Origin: an uncultured Sphingomonadaceae bacterium
GTDB lineage: Bacteria > Pseudomonadota > Alphaproteobacteria > Sphingomonadales > Sphingomonadaceae
Assembly (NCBI GenBank): GCA_903871605.1
Contig: CAIQHF010000001.1
Span: 1 to 64,000 of the forward strand
Direction of reading: 5' to 3'
Length of the DNA: 64,000 nucleotides
The translations under genes and the position numbers were made by a program. Below are positions 6,049 through 15,139 of this stretch, one piece after another. Each line of letters starts with the position of its first letter. Positions within the stretch are counted from its first letter, which is position 1. The notes below the pieces were generated by a model. That model did not search any database and was not told the origin of the DNA. It worked only from the letters and a program-made list of their open reading frames with translations.

Positions 6049-8388
6049 TCAGCCGCTCGCCAGCCTGCGCGCCTCGCTCCAATGCGTGCCGACGAGCACG
6101 GTCGCGCGCTCGAACGGCACCGGGCGCCCGAACAAATAGCCCTGCATCTGATGGCAGCCGAGCTCGTGCATCCGCCGATAATCCTCCTGCGTCTCGACGC
6201 CCTCGGCGGTGATCGTCATCTGGAAGCAGTTGGCGAGCGTGACGATCGCCTGGATGATCGAGATCGTCTCGGAGCGCGTCGCGGCACCGCGTACGAAGCT
6301 GCCGTCAATCTTGAGCTTGTTGAAGATCGTGCGGTTGAGATAGCCGAGCGAGGAATAGCCGGTGCCGAAATCGTCAAGCGCGATCCGGACGCCCAGCGCG
6401 CGCAGCCGGCGCAGCACGTCGAGCGATCCGTCCGAATCGCGCAGGAACACGCTCTCGGTCACCTCGAGCTCGAGCCGGTTGGCGGGCAGCCTGGCGCGCG
6501 CCAGCGCATCCGAGATGATCGCGGGCAGTCCGGGCGACAGCAGCTGCACCGGCGAGACGTTGACCGCGACGCTGATCGGCGCGGGCCACCGCGCGCAGTC
6601 GCTGATCGCGGTACGCGCGACCCATTCTCCGAGCTCGTGGATCAGGCCGATCTCCTCGGCGAGCGGCACGAAATCGGCGGGGCTGACGAAACCGCGTACC
6701 GGATGCTGCCAGCGGATCAGCGCCTCGAAGCCGGTGACCTCCTGCGTCTGCGAATTGATCAGCGGCTGATAATAGAGGCGGAACTGGTTGAGCGGCAGCG
6801 CCTGGCGCAGATCATGCTCGAGCTTGAGCCGATTCTCGGCCTCGGTCTGCATGCTGCGCTCGAACTGGCGATAGGCGCCGCGCCCCGCCGCCTTGGCCTC
6901 GTAGAGCGCGAGATCGGCCATCTTGATCAGATCGTCGACGGTGTCGCCGTCGACCGGGCCGAACGCGCCGCCGACGCTCAGGCCGACGCGCACCGAAATG
7001 CCGTCGAGCACATAGGGCTCCGAGACCTGGCGGATGAGCAATTCGGCGAGTTCGCTCGTGGCGCGGCGATTCTGCGCATCGTGCAGAACGACGCCGAATT
7101 CGTCGCCGCCGAGCCGCCCGACGATGCCGTGATCGCCGATCTGCGCGACGAGGCGCTCGGCGACGGTCTTGAGCACCGCGTCGCCCTTGGGATGGCCGAA
7201 CGTGTCGTTGACGGGCTTGAACCCGTCGAGATCGAGCAGCAGCATCCCACAGGGCCGCCCCGACGCGCGTGCGCCGAGCAGCGCCTCGCCGAGCAGCTCG
7301 CGCATCCGCATCCGGTTGGGCAGCTCGGTGAGCACGTCGAGGCTGGCGAGCTGGCGCAGCCGGCGTTCCGAGCTGCGCGTCTCGGTGACGTCCGAGCAGC
7401 TGCCGCGGAAGCCGAGGAAGGCGCCGGTCGAATCGACGATCGGCGTGCCCGAGAAGGCGATCGAGCGACGCTGGCGCGCCTCGCCGACCTCGACCTCGAT
7501 GCCGCTGAACGCCGTCCGCGCGAGCATCGCGGCGCCGAGCGCGCCGCTCCCGCCGATCAGCGCGGGGAGGGGTGACCCGATCATCCGCGTCACCGGGTTG
7601 CCGAGCAGCGCGCCGATGCTCGAGGTGGCGTAGCTGAGGATCTGGTTGGCGTCGGTCTGCCACAGGCAGCTGGTGCCGCGCTCCTCATATTCGCGCATCA
7701 GCCGTGCAGCGGCATCGATGTCGACCTGGTCGCGTGCCTCCTTGTCGGCACGCATGGCGAGGATCGTCGCATTGCGGCGGACCACCGCGACGATGAAGCC
7801 GAAATAGAACAGCACGAGCAGCGCGAGCGACAGCGAGAAGCGGTGCCCGCCCAGATAGAGCGCGATGCCGAGCCCGCCGGCGAACACGCCCGCCCAACCC
7901 ATCGCCGCCGCCGGCACCGTCGCGATCGCGAGCGCGCCGCACATCATCGCGCCGATCGCGCTGATCAGCACGGTCTGAATGTCGTCGGGCTGGCCGCGAT
8001 AGACCGCGACCGGGACTGCCGCCCACACCCCGGCGACGAGGATGATCATCGCCACCGCCTCGACCAGGGTGCGGCGCGGTGGATCGCGGCGGACGTGGAG
8101 CAGCGCGTTGATCTCGAGCCGGCGGACCATCAGCCAATTGCTCGCGATGACGAGCATCGACCAGGAGAAGAGCTGCAGCGTGCCGATCCGGCTGAACAGC
8201 ATCGAGGTCAGGACGATGCAGCTGTACACGGCGGTGCCGGCGAGCAGAGGCGCGAATTGCGCCAGCGCGTCGAGGCGGATCGAACGCAGCTGCGCCGCCG
8301 GGTCGAGCACGGCTGCGACCACGGTCGAATCGAGGTCTGCCGCGACCAGATTGCGTTTCTTGGTCCGGGTCGCCGGCGTGTAATGCAT
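6049..8388 (-). CDS. Membrane GGDEF-EAL protein with PAS-like domain
   Basis: 779 residues. The first 200 or so contain several hydrophobic helices. A PAS-like region follows at about 225-335, then a GGDEF domain with an intact RLGGDEF motif (GGDEF at 427-431). Last is an EAL domain whose key elements are all present: EAL at 555-557, then NVSP, ELEVTES, DDFGTGYSS, KIDGSF and AEGVE. Both diguanylate cyclase and phosphodiesterase centres therefore look usable; which dominates cannot be read from sequence. It probably senses a membrane or small-molecule signal and sets cyclic di-GMP levels read by PilZ proteins such as those at 2305 and 45830. Confidence 0.92.
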   Translation of the reverse strand: MHYTPATRTKKRNLVAADLDSTVVAAVLDPAAQLRSIRLDALAQFAPLLAGTAVYSCIVLTSMLFSRIGTLQLFSWSMLVIASNWLMVRRLEINALLHVRRDPPRRTLVEAVAMIILVAGVWAAVPVAVYRGQPDDIQTVLISAIGAMMCGALAIATVPAAAMGWAGVFAGGLGIALYLGGHRFSLSLALLVLFYFGFIVAVVRRNATILAMRADKEARDQVDIDAAARLMREYEERGTSCLWQTDANQILSYATSSIGALLGNPVTRMIGSPLPALIGGSGALGAAMLARTAFSGIEVEVGEARQRRSIAFSGTPIVDSTGAFLGFRGSCSDVTETRSSERRLRQLASLDVLTELPNRMRMRELLGEALLGARASGRPCGMLLLDLDGFKPVNDTFGHPKGDAVLKTVAERLVAQIGDHGIVGRLGGDEFGVVLHDAQNRRATSELAELLIRQVSEPYVLDGISVRVGLSVGGAFGPVDGDTVDDLIKMADLALYEAKAAGRGAYRQFERSMQTEAENRLKLEHDLRQALPLNQFRLYYQPLINSQTQEVTGFEALIRWQHPVRGFVSPADFVPLAEEIGLIHELGEWVARTAISDCARWPAPISVAVNVSPVQLLSPGLPAIISDALARARLPANRLELEVTESVFLRDSDGSLDVLRRLRALGVRIALDDFGTGYSSLGYLNRTIFNKLKIDGSFVRGAATRSETISIIQAIVTLANCFQMTITAEGVETQEDYRRMHELGCHQMQGYLFGRPVPFERATVLVGTHWSEARRLASG

Positions 8389-8529
8389 TCTCGGATCACC
8401 GCGTTCGACTAAGCGCCCCAGCGGTACGCAGTGAAGCTTTCGAACCCGTTAAGCGTGCCCCATTCCCACCGCCGACATTGCCCGCTAAGTTCGCGTCGAC
8501 CGGGGGGGCAATGCCGGTGGGGATGGGGC

Positions 8530-8799
8530 ATGTGGCTGAGGCCGAAGGGCGTCGAACCCAATGTCGAGAGTCGGGCGCGCGATCATGCGCGGTGGCTGAT
8601 TCGCGATCATGGGGACGACGCCGAGGACGTGTTGCTCAAGAAGCTCAGGCGATCCGATCGACGCGCCGCGGACAAATATCGATACCAGCTGACGCTGCGG
8701 ACGATGCGCGCATTGCGCCGCGCCGATCCCGAACGCTATGGCGTCGGCAAGCCGCTCGCCTTCTCCGTCATCCTGCGCAACTGGCTGTGGCGCTTCTAG
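8530..8799 (+). CDS. Small basic hypothetical protein
   Basis: 89 residues if the ATG at 8530 is used; a longer frame back to 8431 has a poor N-terminus. It is rich in Arg, Asp and Leu, mostly helical, with no membrane segment or recognised motif. The sequence DARWLIRDHGDDAEDVL-like start and the RNWLWRF end look like a small sphingomonad-specific family. The stop precedes the CoA-lyase start by 31 bases. Function unknown. Confidence 0.5.
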   Translation: MWLRPKGVEPNVESRARDHARWLIRDHGDDAEDVLLKKLRRSDRRAADKYRYQLTLRTMRALRRADPERYGVGKPLAFSVILRNWLWRF

Positions 8800-8830
8800 C
8801 GGGCCCGGGCCGATCGTGCGCAGCGAGACG

Positions 8831-9682
8831 ATGACCGACCTGCGGCGCAGCGCGCTGTACCTGCCCGCGAGCAATGCGCGCGCGATCGCCAAGGCGCGGA
8901 CGCTCGCCTGCGACGTGGTGATCCTCGATCTCGAGGATGCGGTCGCGCCCGAGGAGAAGGTCGCGGCGCGGGCGGCGGCGGTCGCGGCGGCGCGCGAGGG
9001 CGGCTTCGGCGAGCGGACGCTGGTCGCCCGCGCCAACGGTCTTGATACCGAATGGGGCGAGGCCGATCTCGTCGCGCTGGCAGGCGCCGGCTTCGCCGCG
9101 ATCCTCGTCCCCAAGGTCACCTCGCCGGGCGATGTCGCGCGCTATGCCGCGCGCGTCGGCGATGCTGCGCTGTGGATCATGATCGAGACGTGCGGCAGCC
9201 TGTTCGCGCTCGAGCCGATCGCGGCGATGACGGCATCGACGCCGCTGACGACGATGGTGCTCGGCACCAATGATCTCGCCAAGGAGATGCGCGCGCGGCC
9301 GGGTACCGATCGCGCACCTTTTCTTCCGTTTCTGAGCTTCGCGGTCGCGGCGGCGCGCGCGCACGGGCTTGCCGTGATCGACGGCGTCTATAACGCGATC
9401 GACGATGCCGAGGGCTTCGCCGCCGCCTGCGCGCAAAGCGTGGCCTATGGCTGCGACGGGCGCACGCTGATCCATCCCGGACAGATCGCCGCGTGCAATG
9501 CCGCGTTCAGCCCCGACGCGGACGCGTTGCGACAGGCCGAGGCGATCGTCGCCGCCTTTGCCGCGCCCGAAAATGCGGCGAAGGGCGCGCTGCGCGTCGG
9601 TGGTGCGATGGTCGAGCGGCTCCATCTCGACGAGGCACGGCGCATTATCGCCTTTGCAGAGGCCTGCGCCGCGCGCGCGTGA
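8831..9682 (+). CDS. CoA ester lyase (HpcH/HpaI aldolase, CitE-like)
   Basis: 283 residues from the ATG at 8831. Members cleave or form beta-hydroxyacyl-CoA thioesters such as malyl-CoA, citramalyl-CoA or citryl-CoA, using Mg. Family features are the RSALYLPASN start, VILDLEDAV with metal-binding acids, the RANG segment, VPKV, IETCGSLFAL and LGTNDLAKE, and the C-terminal GRTLIHPGQI. The lyase partner subunits of citrate lyase are absent, so a stand-alone enzyme (malyl- or citramalyl-CoA lyase type) is more likely. The substrate cannot be decided. Confidence 0.88.
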   Translation: MTDLRRSALYLPASNARAIAKARTLACDVVILDLEDAVAPEEKVAARAAAVAAAREGGFGERTLVARANGLDTEWGEADLVALAGAGFAAILVPKVTSPGDVARYAARVGDAALWIMIETCGSLFALEPIAAMTASTPLTTMVLGTNDLAKEMRARPGTDRAPFLPFLSFAVAAARAHGLAVIDGVYNAIDDAEGFAAACAQSVAYGCDGRTLIHPGQIAACNAAFSPDADALRQAEAIVAAFAAPENAAKGALRVGGAMVERLHLDEARRIIAFAEACAARA

Positions 9683-9691
9683 GCGGCGATG

Positions 9692-9714
9692 ACGGGGCCG
9701 CGCACCCGCCCCGT
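9692..9714. terminator. Hairpin between convergent genes
   Basis: ACGGGG (9692-9697) and CCCCGT (9709-9714) form a stem around an 11-base GC-rich loop in the 42-base gap between two convergent stop codons. There is no T tract, so this is only a possible terminator. Confidence 0.3.
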
Positions 9715-9724
9715 TCAGACGATC

Positions 9725-10174
9725 TCAGGCCGTCGTGTCCGCCTTGGCTTTGGGCTTGGCGCGCGGTTTGGCCGCTGCCTTGGGCGCCGCCGCCTTGGCC
9801 GCGGCCGCCTTGGGTTTCACCGCAGCCGACTTGGATGGGGCAGACTTGGACGCGGCAGACTTGGACGCGGCCGACTTTGGCGCGGCCGTCTTGGGCTTGG
9901 CCGCGCGCTTGGGCTTGGTGGCGGCGGCCGGTCGCTTCGCCGGCGCGGGTCGGTTGTAGAAGAGCAATGCGGCGGCGACCGCGGCGGAGCCGATCGCCGC
10001 ACCCGCCGCCAGCCCGAGCGTGCGGCCGCTGATCTTGGCCGACTCGGCGGGATCCGATGTCTCTTTCTTCGTCTCGCTCGCCGACGTGTCGGAGGGCGCG
10101 TCGTGCGCGATCGGCGCGGGTTCGAGCGGATAGGGCGACGTGGCGGCGTCGGGCAAGGGCGGCTTGTGCGACAT
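9725..10174 (-). CDS. Single-pass membrane protein with histone H1-like Ala/Lys/Pro tail
   Basis: 149 residues in three parts: an acidic, Pro/Ser-rich N-terminal 45 residues; one hydrophobic helix (about 51-71, [20 protein letters not shown]); and a long tail of Ala-Lys-Pro repeats with SKSAA units. The tail resembles the C-terminal tails of eukaryotic histone H1 and bacterial H1-like proteins, and would bind nucleic acid or other acidic polymers. The combination with a membrane helix is less common. Low complexity makes homology hard to judge, but the start and the frame are convincing. Confidence 0.65.
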   Translation of the reverse strand: MSHKPPLPDAATSPYPLEPAPIAHDAPSDTSASETKKETSDPAESAKISGRTLGLAAGAAIGSAAVAAALLFYNRPAPAKRPAAATKPKRAAKPKTAAPKSAASKSAASKSAPSKSAAVKPKAAAAKAAAPKAAAKPRAKPKAKADTTA

Positions 10175-10263
10175 GCGAAGGGCTCCGGATCGTTACGGGA
10201 AGAGATCAGCTCGGGGTGCCAACGCATCCCCGCGCCGAATGTTGCGATCCCGTGACGTGATGC

Positions 10264-11352
10264 TCAGCCCGCGGTCGTGGGCGTGGTTGTCGCCGCCGCG
10301 CCATCGTCCGCCGCGGGCGCGGGGGCGGGCGCAGGGGCGGGGGCGCGCGATATAGGGCCGCGGTGGACCGTCACCGCCGATGCGGTCGCCTCGGGCGCCT
10401 CGTCGGGTGCCACCGTGGTCGTGCCGAAGTGGACGTGGACGCCGGCGACAGGGTTCGTCGTCATCGTCGCCGACGTCACCGCCGCCGCGCCGCGATAGAC
10501 CGCGACGCTGGCGCCGCCACCCAGCGAATAGCGGACGAGCGCGGGCGTCGCTGTCGCCGAAGCCGTCGCCGCGGCGCGTGGCCCCGATGCCGCCGCGGCA
10601 CGCGGTGCGCTGGCGATGCCCGGCTCGACGCCGGCATAGGATTGGCGGAAGGCGAGCGCGTTGCCGATCGCGCCCGACACCTTGTAGAAGATCTGCGATC
10701 CGATCGCGGCGACCTTGGTCAGGCTCGACGCCCACCATGGCTGGATCGCCTCGGCATGATAGTTGGTCGCCGAGCCGACGGGATCATAGACATAGCCCGC
10801 GAGCGCCGCCTGCGCGACCTGTTGCGCGGTCTCCCAGGCGGCGGGTTCGCGGCGATAGGCCATCGATCCGTCGCAGGTGAAGGTGAACTGGCAGCCGGTG
10901 CGCCGCTCGGAGCCCTGATAGACGACGCCGCAGACGCTGCTCGGATAGGCCGGGTTGCGCACCCGGTTGAGCACCACCTGCGCGACCGCGCGCTGCCCGT
11001 CGAGCGGCTCGGAGCGCGCCTCGTAATAGACCGCGGCGGTGAGGCATTCGAGCGAGCGGCGCGCATCCGCGTCGTTTTGCGCGGGGCTTTCGAAGGGGGG
11101 CGCGGCGGCGTCGAGCGGCGGGGCGAGCGGTGCGGCGAGCGTCGCCGGGATGAGCAGCGCCGGCCGGCCGGGGGCAAGCACGCTCACCGCCGGCTGCGTT
11201 TCGGCATGCGCGAGCGTCGGGCGCTGGAGCGGCGGCAGCAGCGAGGCGCGTCCGCTCGCGGGCGACGGCGCGGCCGGCCCGGCGACCTGCGATGGCACGC
11301 AGGATGCAACGAGGAGCAGCATCGTCACGCCTAGCAGTGATCGGTGGTACAT
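10264..11352 (-). CDS. Cell wall hydrolase, SleB-like lipoprotein
   Basis: 362 residues from the ATG at 11352. A lipoprotein signal peptide ends at a Leu-Val-Ala-Ser-Cys lipobox (Cys18), so the protein should be membrane-anchored. A Pro/Ala-rich spacer leads to a Hydrolase_2 domain (about 98-230) with the signature AVYYEARSE, whose Glu111 is the expected catalytic acid, then VVLNRVRN and TNYHAE. The family (SleB/CwlJ) degrades peptidoglycan; in Gram-negatives it probably acts in cell-wall remodelling. The C-terminal third is Ala/Pro/Thr-rich and probably disordered. The longer upstream frame to 11823 only mirrors zwf. Confidence 0.85.
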   Translation of the reverse strand: MYHRSLLGVTMLLLVASCVPSQVAGPAAPSPASGRASLLPPLQRPTLAHAETQPAVSVLAPGRPALLIPATLAAPLAPPLDAAAPPFESPAQNDADARRSLECLTAAVYYEARSEPLDGQRAVAQVVLNRVRNPAYPSSVCGVVYQGSERRTGCQFTFTCDGSMAYRREPAAWETAQQVAQAALAGYVYDPVGSATNYHAEAIQPWWASSLTKVAAIGSQIFYKVSGAIGNALAFRQSYAGVEPGIASAPRAAAASGPRAAATASATATPALVRYSLGGGASVAVYRGAAAVTSATMTTNPVAGVHVHFGTTTVAPDEAPEATASAVTVHRGPISRAPAPAPAPAPAADDGAAATTTPTTAG

Positions 11353-11593
11353 GACGGGGCCCGGACGTTCAGCGAAACCGCGCTTGTACCGGGGGACCCT
11401 TGTCGATCCGTTAACCGCCCGCGCGCGCAGGCGCCGCGCCATCGCCGGCCCGGGAAGCCCATTTCCGTCGGTCGTCGAGCCGATCCGCCCCGCGGCGCGG
11501 AGCGCGTGCCGAAATGATCGGGCGTCGAGGGAACGCAGCGTACGACGAGGAGTCCTGCTTCCGACCGCCCGCCACCAGAAGGACCGTATCGCG

Positions 11594-13150
11594 ATGAGCA
11601 GCCCCGTTCCCAAGGCGCCGCCCGTAACCCTCATCATCTTCGGCGCGACCGGCGATCTTACCCGGCGCCTGCTCACCCCCGCGCTGATCAACATGACGCG
11701 GATCGGCCTGGTCGGCGGCGACTTCCATGTGCTCGGCGTCGGGATCGAGCCCGGCGGCGACGAGATGCTGCGAAAGCATCTCGAGGATTTCGTCCCCGAA
11801 AAGGGCGGCGAGGGCGCGGTCAAGAAGGGTGCGGCATGGAAGCAGCTGCGCCGGCGGATCGCCTATATGTCGGGCGATTTCACGCAGGATGCGCTGTATG
11901 AAGAACTGGCCAAGCGGATCGCGGCGGCGCGCAGCGACAATGTCGCCTTCTATCTCGCGACGCAGCCGAGCTTCTTCGGCCCGATCGTCGACAAGCTCGC
12001 CGATCATGGATTGCTCGCCGAGAAGCCGGGTGCGTTCCGCCGCGTCGCGATCGAGAAGCCGTTCGGCACCGATCTCAAATCCGCGCAGGCGCTCAACAAG
12101 CGCATCCTCGCGCGCGCCGACGAGAGCCAATTCTACCGGATCGACCATTTCCTCGGCAAGGAGACGGTGCAGAACATCATGACCGCGCGCTTCGCCAACA
12201 TGATGATCGAGAGCCTGTGGAACAGCAATTATATCGATCATGTCGAGATCACCGCGGCCGAGACGGTGGGGGTGGGCACGCGCGGCAAATTCTACGACAC
12301 CACGGGCGCGCTGCGCGACATGGTGCCCAACCATCTCTTCCAGCTGCTCGCGATGGTCGCGATCGAGCCGCCGAACAGCTTCGACGCCGAGGCAATCCGC
12401 AACGAGAAGGCCAAGGTGCTGAAGGCGCTGCGCCACTGGACGCCCGCCGAGGCGGCCGAGAACGGCGTGCGCGGCGTGTTCACCGCGGGCGCGCTCGGCG
12501 GGCAGAAGGTCGCCGCCTACACCAAGACCCCCGACGTCGCCGCCGACAGCAGCACCGAAACCTTCGTCGCGCTCAAATTCTATGTCGACAGCTGGCGCTG
12601 GGCGGGGGTGCCTTTCTACCTGCGCACCGGCAAGGTGATGGCGGCACGCGATACCGAGATCGTGATCACCTTCCGCGAGGTGCCGTTCGCGCAGTTCACC
12701 AACACCGAGATCGACCGCAAGCTGCCGCCCAACCGCCTGATCATCCAGGTCCAGCCCGACGAGGGGCTCAAGATGGAGATATCGATCAAGCATCCCGGGC
12801 TCGCGGTCGCGACCGCGCCGGTGTCGCTCGATTTCCATTATGCCGACCTGTTCGATATCTCGACGATGACCGGCTATGAATCGCTGCTCTACGATCTGTT
12901 CATCGGCGACCAGACGCTGTTCCAGCGCGCCGACGGGATCGAGGCGGGGTGGGCGGCGGTGCAGCCGTTCCTCGACCTGTGGTCGAAGGGCGGCAAGCCC
13001 GATCCCTACAAGCCGGGGAGCATGGGGCCGCCGTCGGCGGACGCGCTGCTCGCGCGCGACGGGCGGCACTGGCACGCGGTGTCGCTGCCCGACGCCCCGC
13101 GCGGCGTCCCTGCAATCAAGGCGGTCTCGGCGAGGAAGAAGCCGAGATGA
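11594..13150 (+). CDS. zwf: Glucose-6-phosphate 1-dehydrogenase
   Basis: 518 residues. Oxidises glucose-6-phosphate to 6-phosphogluconolactone, feeding the Entner-Doudoroff and pentose phosphate pathways. The dinucleotide-binding motif GATGDLT is near the N-terminus, and the catalytic/substrate motif RIDHFLGKE is intact. The ATG at 11594 places GATGDLT at the usual distance. Its stop overlaps the start of a GH15 gene by four bases (ATGA), so the two are translationally coupled. The usual pgl/edd neighbours are not present. Confidence 0.96.
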   Translation: MSSPVPKAPPVTLIIFGATGDLTRRLLTPALINMTRIGLVGGDFHVLGVGIEPGGDEMLRKHLEDFVPEKGGEGAVKKGAAWKQLRRRIAYMSGDFTQDALYEELAKRIAAARSDNVAFYLATQPSFFGPIVDKLADHGLLAEKPGAFRRVAIEKPFGTDLKSAQALNKRILARADESQFYRIDHFLGKETVQNIMTARFANMMIESLWNSNYIDHVEITAAETVGVGTRGKFYDTTGALRDMVPNHLFQLLAMVAIEPPNSFDAEAIRNEKAKVLKALRHWTPAEAAENGVRGVFTAGALGGQKVAAYTKTPDVAADSSTETFVALKFYVDSWRWAGVPFYLRTGKVMAARDTEIVITFREVPFAQFTNTEIDRKLPPNRLIIQVQPDEGLKMEISIKHPGLAVATAPVSLDFHYADLFDISTMTGYESLLYDLFIGDQTLFQRADGIEAGWAAVQPFLDLWSKGGKPDPYKPGSMGPPSADALLARDGRHWHAVSLPDAPRGVPAIKAVSARKKPR

Positions 13151-14979
13151 GCCAGGCGGGCTCGATCCGGCCGATCGAGGATTATGCGCTGATCGGATCG
13201 ACCTGCAGTGCCGCGCTGGTCCACCGCGACGGGACGATCGCGTGGCTGTGCTTGCCGCGGTTCGATTCCGACGCGATCTTCGCCAGCCTGCTCGGCACCG
13301 AGGAGAATGGCGAGTGGACGTTGTGCGCGAAGGACGGGGGCGTGCGCACGTCGCGACGCTATTGGCCCGACACGATGATCCTCGAGACGCTGATCGAGAG
13401 CGATACGGGCAAGGCGCGCGTGCTCGATTTCATGCCGCGCCCCGCGCATGGCGGCGGCACCGCCGAGGTGGTGCGGATCGTCGAGGGGATCGAGGGCCGC
13501 GTCGCGCTCAAGACCGAGATCCGGCTGCGCTTCAACTATGGGCTGACGGTGCCGTGGGTGCAGCGCAAAGAGGGGATGATCGTCGCGGTCGCGGGGCCCG
13601 ATGCGGTGCGGCTGAGCAGCAGCATCGATCTGACCAGCTTCGATTTCGCGACCGGCGCCGATTTCCATGTCGAGGCCGACCAGCGCGTCGCCTTCACGCT
13701 CGAATGGCATCCCGCCCACGTCGAGGCGCCGCTGCCGCGCGATCCGTTCGCGCTGCTGCGCCGGACGCATCGCGAATGGACCGAGTGGATGGAAAGTTGC
13801 ACGGTCGAGGGCCCGTACGAGGCGATCGCGCGGCGCTCGCTGACCACGCTCAAGGCGATGACCTTTCATCCGAGCGGCGGGATCGTCGCCGCGCCGACGA
13901 CATCGCTTCCAGAGATGCCGGGTGGGGTCCGCAACTGGGATTATCGCTTCTGCTGGCTGCGCGATGCCGTGCTGACCATCTATGCGCTCGCTGGATCCGG
14001 TTTCAGGCAGGAAGCGAGCGACTGGCGCTGGTGGCTGATGCGCGCGGTGGCGGGATCGGCGGACCGGATGCAGATCATGTATGGGCTCACCGGCGAGCAG
14101 CGGCTGGTCGAGACCGAACTCGATCATCTCACCGGCTATGAGGGCAGCCGTCCAGTGCGGATCGGTAATGCCGCGCATGCGCAGATCCAGCTCGACGTCT
14201 ATGGCTCGGTGCTCGGCGCCTTCGACGCCGCGCGGCGCGGCGGCTTGCCCGACATGGAGGTCGTCTGGCCGCTCGAGCGCGCGATCGCCGACAATCTGCT
14301 CGCTGCCTGGCGGGAGAAGGATTCGGGTCTGTGGGAGGTGCGCGGGGCGCCGCAGCATTTCGTCCACTCGAAGGTGATGTGCTGGTTCGCGTTCGACCGG
14401 CTGGTGGCGAGCGCGGAGGATTTCGGGCTCGAGGGCCCGATCGAGACATGGCGTGCCGCGCGCGACGAGATCCATGCGCAGGTCTGCGAGCAGGGCTTCG
14501 ATGCGGCAAGCAACAGCTTCGTCCAATATTATGGCGCCGACCGGGTCGACGCCGCGCTGCTGCGGATCGCGACGCTCGGCTTCCTGCCGGCCGACGATCC
14601 GCGCGTCGTCGGCACGATCGCGCGCGTCGAGCGCGACCTGCTCAGGCACGGAGTCGTCTATCGCTATCTGACCGACGGCGAGAGCGACGGCCTGCCGGGC
14701 TCCGAGGGTGCCTTCCTCGCGTGCAGCTTCTGGCTCTGCGAAGCCTATGCGCTCTCCGGCCGCGACGAGGAGGCGCGACGCTTTTTCGAGCATCTGCTCG
14801 GCTTCGCCAACGACCTCGGGCTGTTCGCGGAGGAATATGATCCCGTCGCCGGCCGTCAGCTCGGCAACTTCCCGCAGGCGTTCAGCCATTTCGCGCTGAT
14901 CAATGCGGTCCACACGCTTGCCGGAGCGCGCGGCGGCGCGACGGGCAATCTGGCGGCCGACCCCGGCTCGGGCGACTGA
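13147..14979 (+). CDS. Glycoside hydrolase family 15 (glucoamylase/trehalase type)
   Basis: 610 residues. It has the N-terminal beta-domain common to bacterial GH15 proteins (IEDYALIGSTCSAALV, GTIAWLCLPRFDS) followed by an alpha/alpha barrel starting near RNWDYRFCWLRDA. The VETELDHLTGYEGS and EEYDPVAGRQLGNFPQAFSH segments carry the acids expected for catalysis. There is no signal peptide, so it is cytoplasmic. In bacteria this group includes trehalases and glucoamylases; either would deliver glucose. The four-base overlap with zwf suggests that the released sugar enters the same pathway. A second GH15 gene lies at the window's right end. Confidence 0.9.
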   Translation: MSQAGSIRPIEDYALIGSTCSAALVHRDGTIAWLCLPRFDSDAIFASLLGTEENGEWTLCAKDGGVRTSRRYWPDTMILETLIESDTGKARVLDFMPRPAHGGGTAEVVRIVEGIEGRVALKTEIRLRFNYGLTVPWVQRKEGMIVAVAGPDAVRLSSSIDLTSFDFATGADFHVEADQRVAFTLEWHPAHVEAPLPRDPFALLRRTHREWTEWMESCTVEGPYEAIARRSLTTLKAMTFHPSGGIVAAPTTSLPEMPGGVRNWDYRFCWLRDAVLTIYALAGSGFRQEASDWRWWLMRAVAGSADRMQIMYGLTGEQRLVETELDHLTGYEGSRPVRIGNAAHAQIQLDVYGSVLGAFDAARRGGLPDMEVVWPLERAIADNLLAAWREKDSGLWEVRGAPQHFVHSKVMCWFAFDRLVASAEDFGLEGPIETWRAARDEIHAQVCEQGFDAASNSFVQYYGADRVDAALLRIATLGFLPADDPRVVGTIARVERDLLRHGVVYRYLTDGESDGLPGSEGAFLACSFWLCEAYALSGRDEEARRFFEHLLGFANDLGLFAEEYDPVAGRQLGNFPQAFSHFALINAVHTLAGARGGATGNLAADPGSGD

Positions 14980-15020
14980 ACAGCCAAGCGAGGCGGCGAT
15001 TACCGCATTCTTCGTTCAGC

Positions 15021-15068
15021 TTGCATTTCCTGCAACCAGACTTCCGGTCTCTGCCCTTGCATTATAAT
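15021..15068 (+). promoter_or_regulatory. Candidate cyo promoter with an upstream palindrome
   Basis: A perfect -10 box TATAAT lies at 15063-15068 with no strong -35. Upstream is the inverted repeat TTGCA-N5-TGCAA (15021-15035), placed where an activator or repressor could act. This is the only such palindrome I saw in the 160-base gap before cyoA. Confidence 0.4.
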
Positions 15069-15139
15069 CGGCGGAGTGACAGCGGCGTCGCGGAAGATGA
15101 GGAAGGCACAGAGTCGATGGGGATGTTGAGCGCCGCGGT

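Noticed and set aside
4732-7575. 947-codon plus-strand frame over the FAH-family and GGDEF-EAL genes
   Set aside because: Antisense shadow of two well-supported genes; it reads as Arg/Asp/Glu-rich low-complexity protein with no domain. High G+C DNA keeps such frames open.
10264-11823. Longer start for the SleB-like lipoprotein
   Set aside because: The upstream part is antisense to the zwf start, and the lipoprotein signal peptide fixes the start at 11352.
13006-14913. Minus-strand frame over zwf/GH15
   Set aside because: Antisense shadow of the GH15 gene; no recognisable motif.
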